Of a stretch of 64,000 bases of DNA, positions 55,981 to 64,000 are shown one piece after another. This stretch comes from Rhodospirillales bacterium (GTDB lineage Bacteria; Pseudomonadota; Alphaproteobacteria; Rhodospirillales; Magnetospirillaceae). The stretch spans positions 1 to 64,000 of the forward strand of contig JACFNC010000018.1 in NCBI GenBank assembly GCA_019455065.1, written 5' to 3'. The translations under genes and the position numbers were made by a program. Within the stretch, counting starts at the first letter, position 1, and each line of letters opens with the position of its first letter. The notes beneath the pieces are model-generated. The model had not been told where the DNA came from. It was given only the letters and a program-made list of their open reading frames with translations, and made no database searches.

Positions 55981-56739
55981 ATGGCTGACGCGGCAATTCG
56001 GGTGGTCGATCTCGTGAAGCGGTTCGGCGACGTGGTCGCGGTCGATCACGTCAGCTTCAGCGTCGCCGCCGGCTCGACCACCGGCCTTCTTGGCGGTAAC
56101 GGCGCCGGCAAGACGACCACCATCTCCATGATCCTTGGCCTGCTGTTGCCCAGCGGGGGAGAGATCCGGGTGCTGGGCGAGGACATGCTCAGGAACCGGC
56201 ATCGGGTGCTGCCGCGCGTGAACTTCTCGTCACCCTACGTCGACCTTCCGCATCGGCTGACCGTCCGCGAGAATCTCGTTGTGTACGGCCATCTCTACGG
56301 CCTGCGCGACGTTGCCCGCAGAGTGGCCAAGGTGGCCGCCGACCTTGACATCGAGGCCTTGATGAAGCGCCCGGCGGGCAAGCTGTCGGCCGGACAGAAG
56401 ACCCGGGTGGCGCTGGCCAAGGCTTTGCTCAACGAACCCGAACTGCTGCTTCTCGACGAGCCGACGGCGTCTCTCGATCCCGACACGGCCGACTGGGTGC
56501 GCAGCTATTTCCAGGCCTACCAGCGGCGCACCGGGGCCACCATCCTGCTTGCCTCGCACAACATGACCGAGGTCGAGCGGCTGTGCGATCACGTGATGAT
56601 GATGCGCGCGGGAAGGATCGTCGACGAAGGATCGCCGGGCGAGTTGATCGGTCGGTACGGCCGCTCGACCCTGGAAGAGGTTTTCCTCGACATCGCCCGC
56701 AACCAAGGCGAGGCGCGCAAGGCCGTGGCAGCGCAATGA
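55981..56739 (+). CDS. ABC-2 exporter ATPase subunit
   Basis: A 252-residue ATPase with Walker A GGNGAGKTTT, signature LSAGQKTR and Walker B LLLLDEPTASLD. The switch His is in LLASHNMTEVE. It overlaps the permease gene by 4 bases, making an ABC-2 pair for export of an unknown lipid, drug or polysaccharide. Confidence 0.95.
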   Translation: MADAAIRVVDLVKRFGDVVAVDHVSFSVAAGSTTGLLGGNGAGKTTTISMILGLLLPSGGEIRVLGEDMLRNRHRVLPRVNFSSPYVDLPHRLTVRENLVVYGHLYGLRDVARRVAKVAADLDIEALMKRPAGKLSAGQKTRVALAKALLNEPELLLLDEPTASLDPDTADWVRSYFQAYQRRTGATILLASHNMTEVERLCDHVMMMRAGRIVDEGSPGELIGRYGRSTLEEVFLDIARNQGEARKAVAAQ

Positions 56740-57566
56740 GGCGCGAGGGTATCCGCCAATCGACCTTTCGGCTGTTCGCCTGGCACCGCGTCGGCGCCAT
56801 GGTCCTGCGGCACCTGTATCTGCTGCGAAGCTCCTGGCCACGCCTGGTCGAGATGGCCTATTGGCCGATCGTGCAGATGATCATGTGGGGCTTCATCACC
56901 CAGTTCTTTCTGACCCACAGCGGCTGGGTGGCCCAGGCTTCCGGCGTGCTGCTGGGCGCGGTGCTCCTGTGGGACGTGATGTTCCGGGGCAATCTCGGGC
57001 TGTCGCTGTCCTTCATGGAGGAGATGTGGTCGCGAAACCTCGGCCATCTGTCGGTGAGCCCCTTGCGCCCCATCGAACTGGTGGCGGCCCTCATCGGCAT
57101 GAGCCTGATCCGCACCGTCATCGGCGTCCTCCCGGCGGCCCTGCTCGCCATTCCGCTCTATCATTTCTCGATTTTTGAGCTCGGCCTGCCCCTGTTGACC
57201 TTCTTCGCCAACTTGATGATGTCGGGATGGTGCGTAGGGTTGGCGGTATCGGCGCTGGTGCTGCGGTTCGGCCTGGGGGCGGAAAGCCTGGCCTGGGTGA
57301 TGATCTTCGCGCTGGCGCCGCTGTCGGGCATCTACTATCCGATCGACGTCCTGCCCGGCTGGTTGCAGGTGGTAGCCTCGGCCCTGCCGCCCTCCTACGT
57401 GTTCGAGGGCATGCGCGAGGTGATGTTCGGCCACGGCTTCCGCGTCGACCTGTTCGCCACCGCCCTGGCCCTGAATCTGCTCTATCTGGCCGCCAGCGCC
57501 GGCTTGTTCCTTCACATTTTCCAGGTTGCGCGGCAGCGCGGCCTGCTGCTCAACATGGGCGAATGA
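56736..57566 (+). CDS. ABC-2 type permease
   Basis: A 276-residue ABC-2 membrane subunit with six hydrophobic segments (about 43-60, 68-88, 115-138, 145-170, 184-202, 250-268). The family landmark is LAPLSGIYYPIDVLPGWLQ. The ATG overlaps the ATPase stop. Substrate unknown. Confidence 0.93.
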   Translation: MRREGIRQSTFRLFAWHRVGAMVLRHLYLLRSSWPRLVEMAYWPIVQMIMWGFITQFFLTHSGWVAQASGVLLGAVLLWDVMFRGNLGLSLSFMEEMWSRNLGHLSVSPLRPIELVAALIGMSLIRTVIGVLPAALLAIPLYHFSIFELGLPLLTFFANLMMSGWCVGLAVSALVLRFGLGAESLAWVMIFALAPLSGIYYPIDVLPGWLQVVASALPPSYVFEGMREVMFGHGFRVDLFATALALNLLYLAASAGLFLHIFQVARQRGLLLNMGE

Positions 57567-57650
57567 CCCATTCGCGCGTCGTCCTTACCTGAAGGAATAA
57601 TTCTCGCCCCTTCCCGGGCGCGCTACGCTCCGAGGTAGCGGGAGGTGGCG

Positions 57651-58268
57651 ATGGCCCTTGGACGGATGGGCGCGCGGCTTGCGATGCTTGCGATGCTTGC
57701 GATGCTTGCGGCCCTGGCCGCGCCTGCGGCGGCGCGGGCGCAGGACTGGCGCTGCGACTGCAGCCGGGTGGTGGCCGGATGCTCGGCGCAGGTGTCGGTG
57801 GAGGACGAGGTCATCCACTTCCGCAGTTCGACGCGCGCCTGCTCGCGGGTCGAATACTTCCTCGAGGGCGAGTTTCGGACCATCACCTTCTACGACGGCT
57901 TCGCCGCGCAGCCGTACCGCAGGCTGATCGTCCCGTTGCCTGGCGCCCAGGGCGCGGGCGTGCCGTCTCCCTCGGGAACATCCCCGCAGGCGCCGCCGCC
58001 ACGCACCGCCGCCGTCCCGCTGCCGCCGGTGAACATCCGCATATCGGCCTGCCGGGTATGCTATGACAGCGCGGTCGAATATGGTCGGCGCGGCGCGGCG
58101 GCCTCGGGCGACGGCAAGATCGACGATCCCCAATGCGTCGCCGCGACGACCGAGAGCCAGCGCCTGATACAGGAATGCGCCGCCAAGATTCACGCCGGCA
58201 TCGCGGATTACGACTGCACCAACCGGCTGACCCAGGCCAACAACCGCGTCGCGGCGCTGTGCAACTGA
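57651..58268 (+). CDS. Exported Cys-rich hypothetical protein
   Basis: A 205-residue secreted protein with a signal peptide (about 1-30, cleavage near ARAQ) and ten or so Cys residues in the mature part (CDCSR, ACRVCYD, DYDCTNR), suggesting disulfides. Pro-rich linker in the middle. The signal peptide contains an in-frame 9-base tandem repeat. GGGAGG precedes ATG 57651; the GTG at 57645 is less likely. Function unknown. Confidence 0.8.
   Translation: MALGRMGARLAMLAMLAMLAALAAPAAARAQDWRCDCSRVVAGCSAQVSVEDEVIHFRSSTRACSRVEYFLEGEFRTITFYDGFAAQPYRRLIVPLPGAQGAGVPSPSGTSPQAPPPRTAAVPLPPVNIRISACRVCYDSAVEYGRRGAAASGDGKIDDPQCVAATTESQRLIQECAAKIHAGIADYDCTNRLTQANNRVAALCN
57675..57710. repeat. In-frame 9-base tandem repeat
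   Basis: The unit GATGCTTGC repeats three to four times in the signal-peptide coding part, encoding Leu-Ala-Met repeats. Copy-number change would keep the frame but lengthen or shorten the hydrophobic core. Confidence 0.8.
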
Positions 58269-58271
58269 CGC

Positions 58272-59291
58272 TCAGGCGTCGCGGTCGCTGACCCCCGCCT
58301 CGGCGAAGGTGGCCATGCCGTTGTGGCAGGCCGCCGCGGCGCGCAGGACGGCCACGGCGAGAGCGGCCCCCGAGGCCTCGCCAAGGCGCATGTCGAAATC
58401 GAGCAACGGGCGCTGCCCGAGACGCGCGGCAAGCCGGCGGTGGCCGGCCTCGGCCGACAGATGGGCGACCAGGCAATGGTCGAGGGCGCCCGGCAGGGCC
58501 GCATGCAGGGGCGCCGCGGCGGCCGTGCAGACGAAGCCGTCGAGCAGCACGGGCACCCGCCGCAGCCGCGCCCCCACGATCGCTCCGGCGATGGCGGCGA
58601 GTTCCCGGCCGCCGACCCGCCTCAGTATCTCCAGGGGATCGTCCGTGCGGTTGGCGGCCACGCCGGCGGCCACCACCTCGACCTTGCGCGCCAGGCCGTC
58701 ATCGGCAACCCCGGTGCCGCGACCGCACCAGTCGCCCGCCGCATCCCCGAACAGGGCGTGGCAGACGGCCGCCGCCGCCGTCGTGTTGGCGATGCCCATC
58801 TCGCCCAGGCACAGAACGTCGGCGTCGGCGGGCACCGCACCCAGTCCGCAAGCCAGCGCCTCGACCAGTTCGCCCTCGGTCATCGCCGGGCCGCGCGTGA
58901 AGTCCGCGGTCGGCCGCGCGAGGTCGAGGGCCTGGATCGAGAGCGCCACGTCGAAGGCCCGGCAGATCTGGTTGATGGCGGCGCCCCCAGACTCGAAGTT
59001 CGCCACCATCTGGGCGGTGACCTCGGACGGAAAGGCCGAGACGCCAAGCGCCGCGACGCCGTGGTTTCCCGCGAAGACGACGGCGCGGGGGCGGTCGAGA
59101 CGCGGCGGGTGGCGACCTTGCCAGGTGCAGAGCCAGCGGGCGATCTCCTCGATGCGTCCCAGCGACCCGGCCGGCTTGGTGAGTTGCGGCTCGCGGGCCG
59201 CCCACGCGGCCTCCGCCGCGGCGTCCGGCCCCGGCAGGCTGCGCAGCAGGGCGCGGAAGTCGTCGAGCGTGGAGATTGCGGGCTGGTTCAA
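58272..59291 (-). CDS. cobT: Nicotinate-nucleotide-dimethylbenzimidazole phosphoribosyltransferase CobT
   Basis: CobT makes alpha-ribazole phosphate from dimethylbenzimidazole for the lower ligand of cobalamin. The 339-residue protein has characteristic LTKPAGSLGRIE, FAGNHGVAALGVSAFP and GEMGIANTTAAAA segments. Length is normal. It diverges from cobS by 85 bases, forming with cobS and cobC a lower-ligand cluster. Confidence 0.97.
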   Translation of the reverse strand: MNQPAISTLDDFRALLRSLPGPDAAAEAAWAAREPQLTKPAGSLGRIEEIARWLCTWQGRHPPRLDRPRAVVFAGNHGVAALGVSAFPSEVTAQMVANFESGGAAINQICRAFDVALSIQALDLARPTADFTRGPAMTEGELVEALACGLGAVPADADVLCLGEMGIANTTAAAAVCHALFGDAAGDWCGRGTGVADDGLARKVEVVAAGVAANRTDDPLEILRRVGGRELAAIAGAIVGARLRRVPVLLDGFVCTAAAAPLHAALPGALDHCLVAHLSAEAGHRRLAARLGQRPLLDFDMRLGEASGAALAVAVLRAAAACHNGMATFAEAGVSDRDA

Positions 59292-59376
59292 TGGAATTCC
59301 CTTCGGGCCGAAAACGGATGGTGGCGAACGCTCATCCTGTCCTATAAACGAAACTCCCGCTGCGCGTCACCGGCCG

Positions 59377-60159
59377 ATGATCGAACCGTCCCCTTCTCTC
59401 GCACGTACCGCCGGCCTTTCCGGCTGGATTTCGGACCTGCGCACCGCCCTCGCCTTCCTCACCCGCCTGCCGCTGGCGCAATCCGGCGAGCCGCTCCCGG
59501 ACGACCTGGCGCGGGCGATGCGCTGCTTCCCCCTCGCCGGCGCCGTGGTCGGGTTGGCGGGCGGCCTCGTATTCCTCGTCGCCTCCTTCGCCCTCACCCC
59601 GCTGGTCGCCGGCCTTCTGGCGGTCGGTGCGATGGCGTTCCTGACGGGCGGCCTGCATGAGGACGGCTTGGCCGACACCGCCGACGGCATCGGCGGCGGG
59701 CGTGACCGCGAGGATGCGCTTCGCATCATGCGCGACAGCCGCATCGGCAGCTACGGCACGCTTGCCCTGATCCTCTCGGTGAGCATGAGGGCGGGCGCGA
59801 TCGCCGGCCTGGCCGACGCCGCGTTCGGCGGCATCATCGCGGCCGCCGCGGTGTCGCGCGGCCTCCTGCCCGCAGCGATCGCATTGTCGACGCCGGCGCG
59901 ACCCGACGGGCTGGGCGCCGCCGCCGGCCGACCGCGGGAGACCGACGTCCTGACCGCCCTCGCCATCGCCGCCGTTCTCGCCACGTTGTCGGTCGGCTTC
60001 GGCGCGACGATGGCGGTGTTCGTTCTTGCCGCCGGGGGAGCGGCCACGATCGCCTGGATCGCCAAGCGGCGCATAGGCGGCTATACGGGCGACATCCTGG
60101 GCGCCGCCCAGCAGGCGGCCGAGATTGCCGCCCTGTTCGCCGTGCTGGCGGTGCTATGA
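59377..60159 (+). CDS. cobS: Adenosylcobinamide-GDP ribazoletransferase CobS
   Basis: CobS joins adenosylcobinamide-GDP with alpha-ribazole to make adenosylcobalamin. The 260-residue integral membrane protein has the family N-terminus DLRTALAFLTRLP and the metal site GGLHEDGLADTADGIGGG. About seven hydrophobic segments follow. It overlaps cobC by 4 bases. The upstream longer frame covers the cobT antisense and is not used. Confidence 0.96.
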   Translation: MIEPSPSLARTAGLSGWISDLRTALAFLTRLPLAQSGEPLPDDLARAMRCFPLAGAVVGLAGGLVFLVASFALTPLVAGLLAVGAMAFLTGGLHEDGLADTADGIGGGRDREDALRIMRDSRIGSYGTLALILSVSMRAGAIAGLADAAFGGIIAAAAVSRGLLPAAIALSTPARPDGLGAAAGRPRETDVLTALAIAAVLATLSVGFGATMAVFVLAAGGAATIAWIAKRRIGGYTGDILGAAQQAAEIAALFAVLAVL

Positions 60160-60737
60160 CGACGGTGCGCTGGTGGCTGGTCCGCCATGCCCCGGTGCGG
60201 GGATGGGACGGCCGCATCTACGGCTGCCTCGACGTACCCTGCGACACCGGCGACGCGGCCGCCTTCGCGAGCCTCGCCGCCCGCCTGCCGACGGACCCGG
60301 TATTGGTGGAAAGCCACCTAAGCCGCTGTCGGCAGACGGCCGCCGCACTGGCCGAGGCGGGGGCGCGCCTGCCGGCGCCGATCGTCGCACCGGACCTCGC
60401 CGAGCAGAACTTCGGCGACTGGCACAATCTTCCCTGGACCGGCATTCCGGACACCGGCTTCTGGGACGCGCCCACCACCAACGCCCCGCCCGGCGGGGAG
60501 AGTTTCGCCGACATGCTCCAGCGCGTGCGGCGTGGCATCGAACGCCTGAGCAGCGACCATCGCGGCCGCGACATCGTCGCCGTCGTTCACGCCGGCACCG
60601 TGCGCGGTGCGCTCGCCCTGGCGCTCGACCTTTCGCCGCCGGCGGCGTTGCGAATGGCCGTGGACAACCTGTCGCTGAGCCGCATCGACCTGACGGAACG
60701 CGGATGGCGGGTGGTGACCGTCAACGCGCGCCCTTAG
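60156..60737 (+). CDS. cobC: Histidine phosphatase CobC-like (alpha-ribazole phosphatase)
   Basis: A 193-residue histidine phosphatase. The catalytic RHA-type start is LVRHAPV, with second His in AVVHAGTVRG. The SHLSRCRQTA and LAEQNFGDWHN motifs are typical of CobC. It would dephosphorylate alpha-ribazole phosphate or cobalamin phosphate. It overlaps cobS. Confidence 0.9.
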   Translation: MTTVRWWLVRHAPVRGWDGRIYGCLDVPCDTGDAAAFASLAARLPTDPVLVESHLSRCRQTAAALAEAGARLPAPIVAPDLAEQNFGDWHNLPWTGIPDTGFWDAPTTNAPPGGESFADMLQRVRRGIERLSSDHRGRDIVAVVHAGTVRGALALALDLSPPAALRMAVDNLSLSRIDLTERGWRVVTVNARP

Positions 60738-60858
60738 CAGACTCGCGATAATGGCGAGTTGAAAACCGCAAGAAGGCTGGGAGGAGGTTTTTGCTAGCGA
60801 GTATGAATAAACCCTGAGAAGCTGAACATTCACCCCTCGAAAGTCTATGCACGGTTGA

Positions 60859-63276
60859 ATGCGGCCTCTCGCTCTTCTTTTTTGGGCATCTCTCCTCCTT
60901 CCATCCATCGTCCTAGGCGCAGTCGGCTTCCTTTCCTACCGGCAGACCCTGGACCAGGCTTATGTGCAATCCCAGAACATGGCGTTCATTCTCGAGGAAC
61001 ACGCCGTGCGCGTCTTCGAGGCACAGGCGGGCGCCATCGAGTCCATTGACGGGCGTATCGCCGGGCTAAATTGGGAAGAGATCGAAGCGTCCGAGGAGGT
61101 GCATAGGTTATTACAAACGGTTCGCGACCGCTCTCCGCATGTCGATGGCCTATGGCTGGTCGGGCCTGAAGGGCGCACGGCAAATAGTGCGGACTTCTTC
61201 CCGATGCCTTGGACGACGGTCACCGACCGCGACTATTACCAGGCGCTCACGAAGAGCGACGTTATCCACCTCGGCGAGATCATCCAGGGGCGGCTCAAAG
61301 GCACTCTGAATTTCAACCTCAGCCGTCGGCGCACCAGCCCGGACGGCGGTTTCGACGGCCTCATCCTGGTCACCATATCGCTCGACTATTTCGAGCATTT
61401 CTGGAGACAGGTTTTGGGGAACGCCGCGCATACCGTCAGCCTTTTCAGGGCGGATGGCAAAGTGCTGGCCCGATCGCCGGCCTTGACCACGTTGCCCCGG
61501 AGCCTGCCGCCCGGCTCGCCCTTTTTCTCGCTGACTGCGACACAAGACAGCGGAACCTATGCGTTGCGCTCTTCCTTCGACGGACAGGAGCGCATCATCT
61601 CCTTCTCCAAGCTGGGCAACCTCCCCGCCTATATTGCGGTGGGTTTGGACAGGGCGACCATGCTCGGTCCATGGAAGCGCCAGGTGGCAACCATGGCCGT
61701 GGTCGCCGTGGCGATTACGCTCTTGCTGCTGGCGGCGGTGCGCACGGTGCAGCGGCGGCATGAACGCCTGCTCGACGAGATCGCCCGGCGGAGGCAGGCG
61801 GAAAGCACGCTGATCGCCCTTGACGAACACGTCGCCGCACTGGAGCGCGCCGATGCCGAGCTTCGGGACAGCGAGGAACGGTTCCGTTCGCTGTTCGAAA
61901 CCCTCACGCAGGGCGCCGTGCTTCTCGATGCCGCCGGTCACGTCACCGGCGCCAACACGGCGGCGGAAGAAATTCTTGGATTGACGGTTGCCGAGATGCA
62001 GGAGCGGTCAGCGAACGATCCGCGCTGGCAGGTCGTCGATGCGGACGGCAAGCCCTTTTGCGACGAGTGCTACCCAGCGGTTCGGGCATTGAAGACCGGC
62101 AAGGTGGTTCGGGGGGTGCTTATGGGGGTTCGGAACCCGGCGCGGGACGAACGACGTTGGATCATCGTCGACGCGATCCCCCAGAAGCGCCCTGGCGAGG
62201 ACCGACCGTATGGCGGGTTCACCTTGTTCAGCGACGTCACGGAACAGAAAAAGGCCGAGGAGGCGCAACGGTTGCTGGTGCGCGAGGTGGACCATCGCGC
62301 CAAGAACGCGCTGGCGGTGGTCCAGGCGCTGCTGCGCCTGACCAAGGCGGACAGTCGGGAGGAGTACATCGAGGCGGTGGAGGGGCGCGTTGCGGCGATG
62401 GCGCGCGCCCATACGCTGCTCGCCAAGAGCCGATGGAAGGGGGCAGACCTGGCCGCCTTGGTCGAAGAGGAACTGGCGCCCTATCTCCCGGCGGAGGGGG
62501 CCCACGTCCACCTCGAAGGGCCGCCGCTGCTCCTGCATGCCGAGGCGACCCAAGGCGTGGCCATGGTGCTCCACGAGCTTGCCACCAACGCGGCCAAGTA
62601 CGGCGGTTTGTCGACGGCGGAGGGCAGACTATCCGTCACCTGGACACTCGATTCCCCCGGGAAAGTTCTCGAGTTACGGTGGGTCGAGAGCGGCGGCCCA
62701 CCGGTCAACCCGCCAGCCACGCGAGGCTTCGGGTCGACTCTCATCCAATCGACCGTGAAGGGCCAATTGGACGGGGAAATCAGGAAAGAGTGGCTCCCCG
62801 AAGGTATGCGGGCGACCATTCGCCTCCCCTCCGGTCATGTCGCCGCAATGGAGGCCCGAAAAGCCACACGGGCGACGACACCCGCGGCCGCTTCGGCCGA
62901 CCTTACCGGGTTGCGCGTTCTGCTGGCCGAGGACAATACGCTGGTCTCGCTGGAAGTGACCCGCGCCCTCGCCCAGCTTGGCTGCGTGGTGGTCGGCCCG
63001 GCAACGACGCTCAAGGACGCCGCCAGGCTGGTCGCGTCCGAAACCGTGGACGTGGCCATCCTCGATGTCGACTTGCGCGGCAAGAAGGTGTTCCCGGTCG
63101 CCGGCCTGCTGGCCAGCCATGACGTTCCGCTGATTTTCTGCACGGGCTTCACGAGCATCGACCCGCTCGAGAATGGCGCCTGGGTCGATGCCCCGGTCAT
63201 CCACAAGCCGTTCAGTCGCGAACAAATCGCGGCGGCGCTGGCGGGCGTCGTGTCGCGGCGACAAGTGGCGGTGTAG
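60859..63276 (+). CDS. Hybrid HWE-type sensor histidine kinase
   Basis: An 805-residue sensor kinase. A first membrane segment (about 6-26), a periplasmic dCACHE-type sensor (about 27-270) and a second membrane segment (about 275-297) are followed by a PAS domain (about 325-455). The HWE/HisKA_2 kinase has phospho-His479 in REVDHRAKNA. The C-terminus is a receiver with acceptor Asp736 in ILDVDLRG. HWE kinases often feed general stress or light/chemosensory pathways in alphaproteobacteria. No cognate PhyR/NepR is nearby. Confidence 0.92.
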   Translation: MRPLALLFWASLLLPSIVLGAVGFLSYRQTLDQAYVQSQNMAFILEEHAVRVFEAQAGAIESIDGRIAGLNWEEIEASEEVHRLLQTVRDRSPHVDGLWLVGPEGRTANSADFFPMPWTTVTDRDYYQALTKSDVIHLGEIIQGRLKGTLNFNLSRRRTSPDGGFDGLILVTISLDYFEHFWRQVLGNAAHTVSLFRADGKVLARSPALTTLPRSLPPGSPFFSLTATQDSGTYALRSSFDGQERIISFSKLGNLPAYIAVGLDRATMLGPWKRQVATMAVVAVAITLLLLAAVRTVQRRHERLLDEIARRRQAESTLIALDEHVAALERADAELRDSEERFRSLFETLTQGAVLLDAAGHVTGANTAAEEILGLTVAEMQERSANDPRWQVVDADGKPFCDECYPAVRALKTGKVVRGVLMGVRNPARDERRWIIVDAIPQKRPGEDRPYGGFTLFSDVTEQKKAEEAQRLLVREVDHRAKNALAVVQALLRLTKADSREEYIEAVEGRVAAMARAHTLLAKSRWKGADLAALVEEELAPYLPAEGAHVHLEGPPLLLHAEATQGVAMVLHELATNAAKYGGLSTAEGRLSVTWTLDSPGKVLELRWVESGGPPVNPPATRGFGSTLIQSTVKGQLDGEIRKEWLPEGMRATIRLPSGHVAAMEARKATRATTPAAASADLTGLRVLLAEDNTLVSLEVTRALAQLGCVVVGPATTLKDAARLVASETVDVAILDVDLRGKKVFPVAGLLASHDVPLIFCTGFTSIDPLENGAWVDAPVIHKPFSREQIAAALAGVVSRRQVAV

Positions 63277-63283
63277 TCAGCCC

Positions 63284-64000
63284 TTACGGCGAATTGCCCG
63301 CTGGACCGCCGGCTTCCGACCTCCAGGCGCGAACCGCCGAGGAAACCCCCGCCACCACCAGCAACACCGCGGTGCCCTCGATGGCCGTCGGCCAGCAGCC
63401 GTCCAGGGCGAAGGAATAACCCACCGCGAACAGCGTTTCCGAGGCGATGAGCTGCCCCGCCAAACCGACCGGCAGGCGGGCGCTGGCCTCGTTCCACAGC
63501 CAGCCCGCAAGCCATGACGCGCCGACGCCCAGCACCACCGCGACCCCCGCGAACTGCGCAAGTTCGGAGGTCGTGCGCCCGGCCATGCCGAAATCGGCAA
63601 CGTCCAGCGCAAGCGCCGCCGGCAGCAGCGCCAAAATCCCGACCAGCGTGCCGGCACCGGTAAGCGACGACCAGCGCGCCGAGGGCATGTCGGGATGGCG
63701 TTTCAGCCATTCCGCGTTGGCGACGGCATAGATCGTCCACAAGCCCAGCGCTCCGACGGCGGCGGCGAGCCCGAGCCACGCTTGCGAGGAAGCGGACGGG
63801 GCGCCGCCCACCCCCGGAAGGTTCAATAGGCCGATCCCGGCGGTGAGCATGACCGTCGGCAGCGCCAGTCGCGCCAATGGAAGGCGGCGGTCGCGCAGGC
63901 CGCCGACCACCGCCACGGTCGCCGGCAGACAGCCGATGATGACCGCAGTCAGCGGCGCACCGACCAACCGGACGGCCGCCACGACCGCCGTGTAATAGAA
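63284..64000 (-). CDS. EamA/DMT-family transporter (5' end outside window)
   Basis: A truncated drug/metabolite transporter. The visible ~238 residues hold about eight hydrophobic segments, with EamA-type pieces (LVGAPLTAVIIGCLPATVAVVG; GLAGQLIASETLFAVGYSF). The reading frame stays open to the right edge, so the N-terminus lies beyond it. It converges with the HWE kinase gene, with a 7-base gap between stops. Confidence 0.85.
   Translation of the reverse strand, partial: FYYTAVVAAVRLVGAPLTAVIIGCLPATVAVVGGLRDRRLPLARLALPTVMLTAGIGLLNLPGVGGAPSASSQAWLGLAAAVGALGLWTIYAVANAEWLKRHPDMPSARWSSLTGAGTLVGILALLPAALALDVADFGMAGRTTSELAQFAGVAVVLGVGASWLAGWLWNEASARLPVGLAGQLIASETLFAVGYSFALDGCWPTAIEGTAVLLVVAGVSSAVRAWRSEAGGPAGNSP

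Noticed and set aside
59292-59376. Cobalamin riboswitch between cobT and cobS
   Set aside because: The gap is only 85 bases and lacks a B12-box-like sequence (GCCACTG).

Overview
The window is GC-rich, densely packed chromosomal DNA from a motile alphaproteobacterium. CtrA, ChpT, FlbD, an HWE-type histidine kinase, MmcB, a hybrid CheA and the gene order fliF-fliG-fliH-fliN-motA-flbD-flhA-flhF-flhG all point to Rhodospirillales or a close relative. That placement is inference from gene content and order, not from a marker-gene comparison. No rRNA, tRNA, CRISPR array, prophage or insertion sequence was seen.

Region 1 (1-13.65 kb) is a flagellar locus. A plus-strand run encodes the MS-ring, C-ring, a stator subunit, the sigma-54 regulator FlbD, export gate FlhA, the placement/number GTPase-ATPase pair FlhF/FlhG, a FliK-like protein and a QueF-like T-fold protein. 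fliI and fliJ run towards it on the minus strand. Region 2 (13.65-20.9 kb) holds ctrA, diverging from fliI, and a minus-strand run chpT, cheA, cheW, cheY, cheB, cheR. Cell-cycle phosphorelay, flagellum and chemotaxis genes are therefore adjacent. A CheZ-like phosphatase lies 25 kb away at 45.4 kb.

Region 3 (20.9-24.9 kb) is a molybdenum/molybdopterin group (DUF2478-DUF364 fusion, ModE-type regulator, moaA), followed by a Fic toxin-antitoxin pair of visibly lower GC. Region 4 (24.9-38.1 kb) is mixed metabolism: nadK, an AbrB-type membrane protein, accA, a PepSY protein diverging from a dihaem cytochrome, methylmalonyl-CoA mutase, cytochrome b561, a Nudix protein, malyl-CoA lyase, and a TelA plus TerB-XpaC pair. 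Region 5 (38.2-46.4 kb) has a giant MalT/SARP-type regulator beside a TusE/DsrC-like protein, an Atm1-type ABC exporter, meaB (the GTPase partner of methylmalonyl-CoA mutase), cheZ and rpmB. Region 6 (46.5-57.6 kb) is housekeeping and repair: dienelactone hydrolase, DUF302, mmcB, panD, queC, YjbQ, a HAD phosphatase, a uracil-DNA glycosylase, an exonuclease, a SleB hydrolase, phoH with a structured terminator-bearing leader, an epimerase and an ABC-2 exporter. Region 7 (57.6-64 kb) has a Cys-rich secreted protein, cobT/cobS/cobC for the lower-ligand steps of cobalamin synthesis, a hybrid HWE kinase and a truncated EamA transporter.

Two functional threads run across regions. Motility and cell cycle are linked through CtrA, ChpT, FlbD and Che. 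Cobalamin supply (cobTSC) feeds B12-dependent methylmalonyl-CoA mutase and its GTPase MeaB, with malyl-CoA lyase suggesting ethylmalonyl-CoA-pathway or glyoxylate chemistry. The items most worth a second look are the QueF-like protein lacking catalytic residues inside the flagellar operon, the Fic protein with a Doc-like basic residue in its active-site motif, the structured leader with terminator before phoH, and the molybdenum cluster with a candidate Mo-box.
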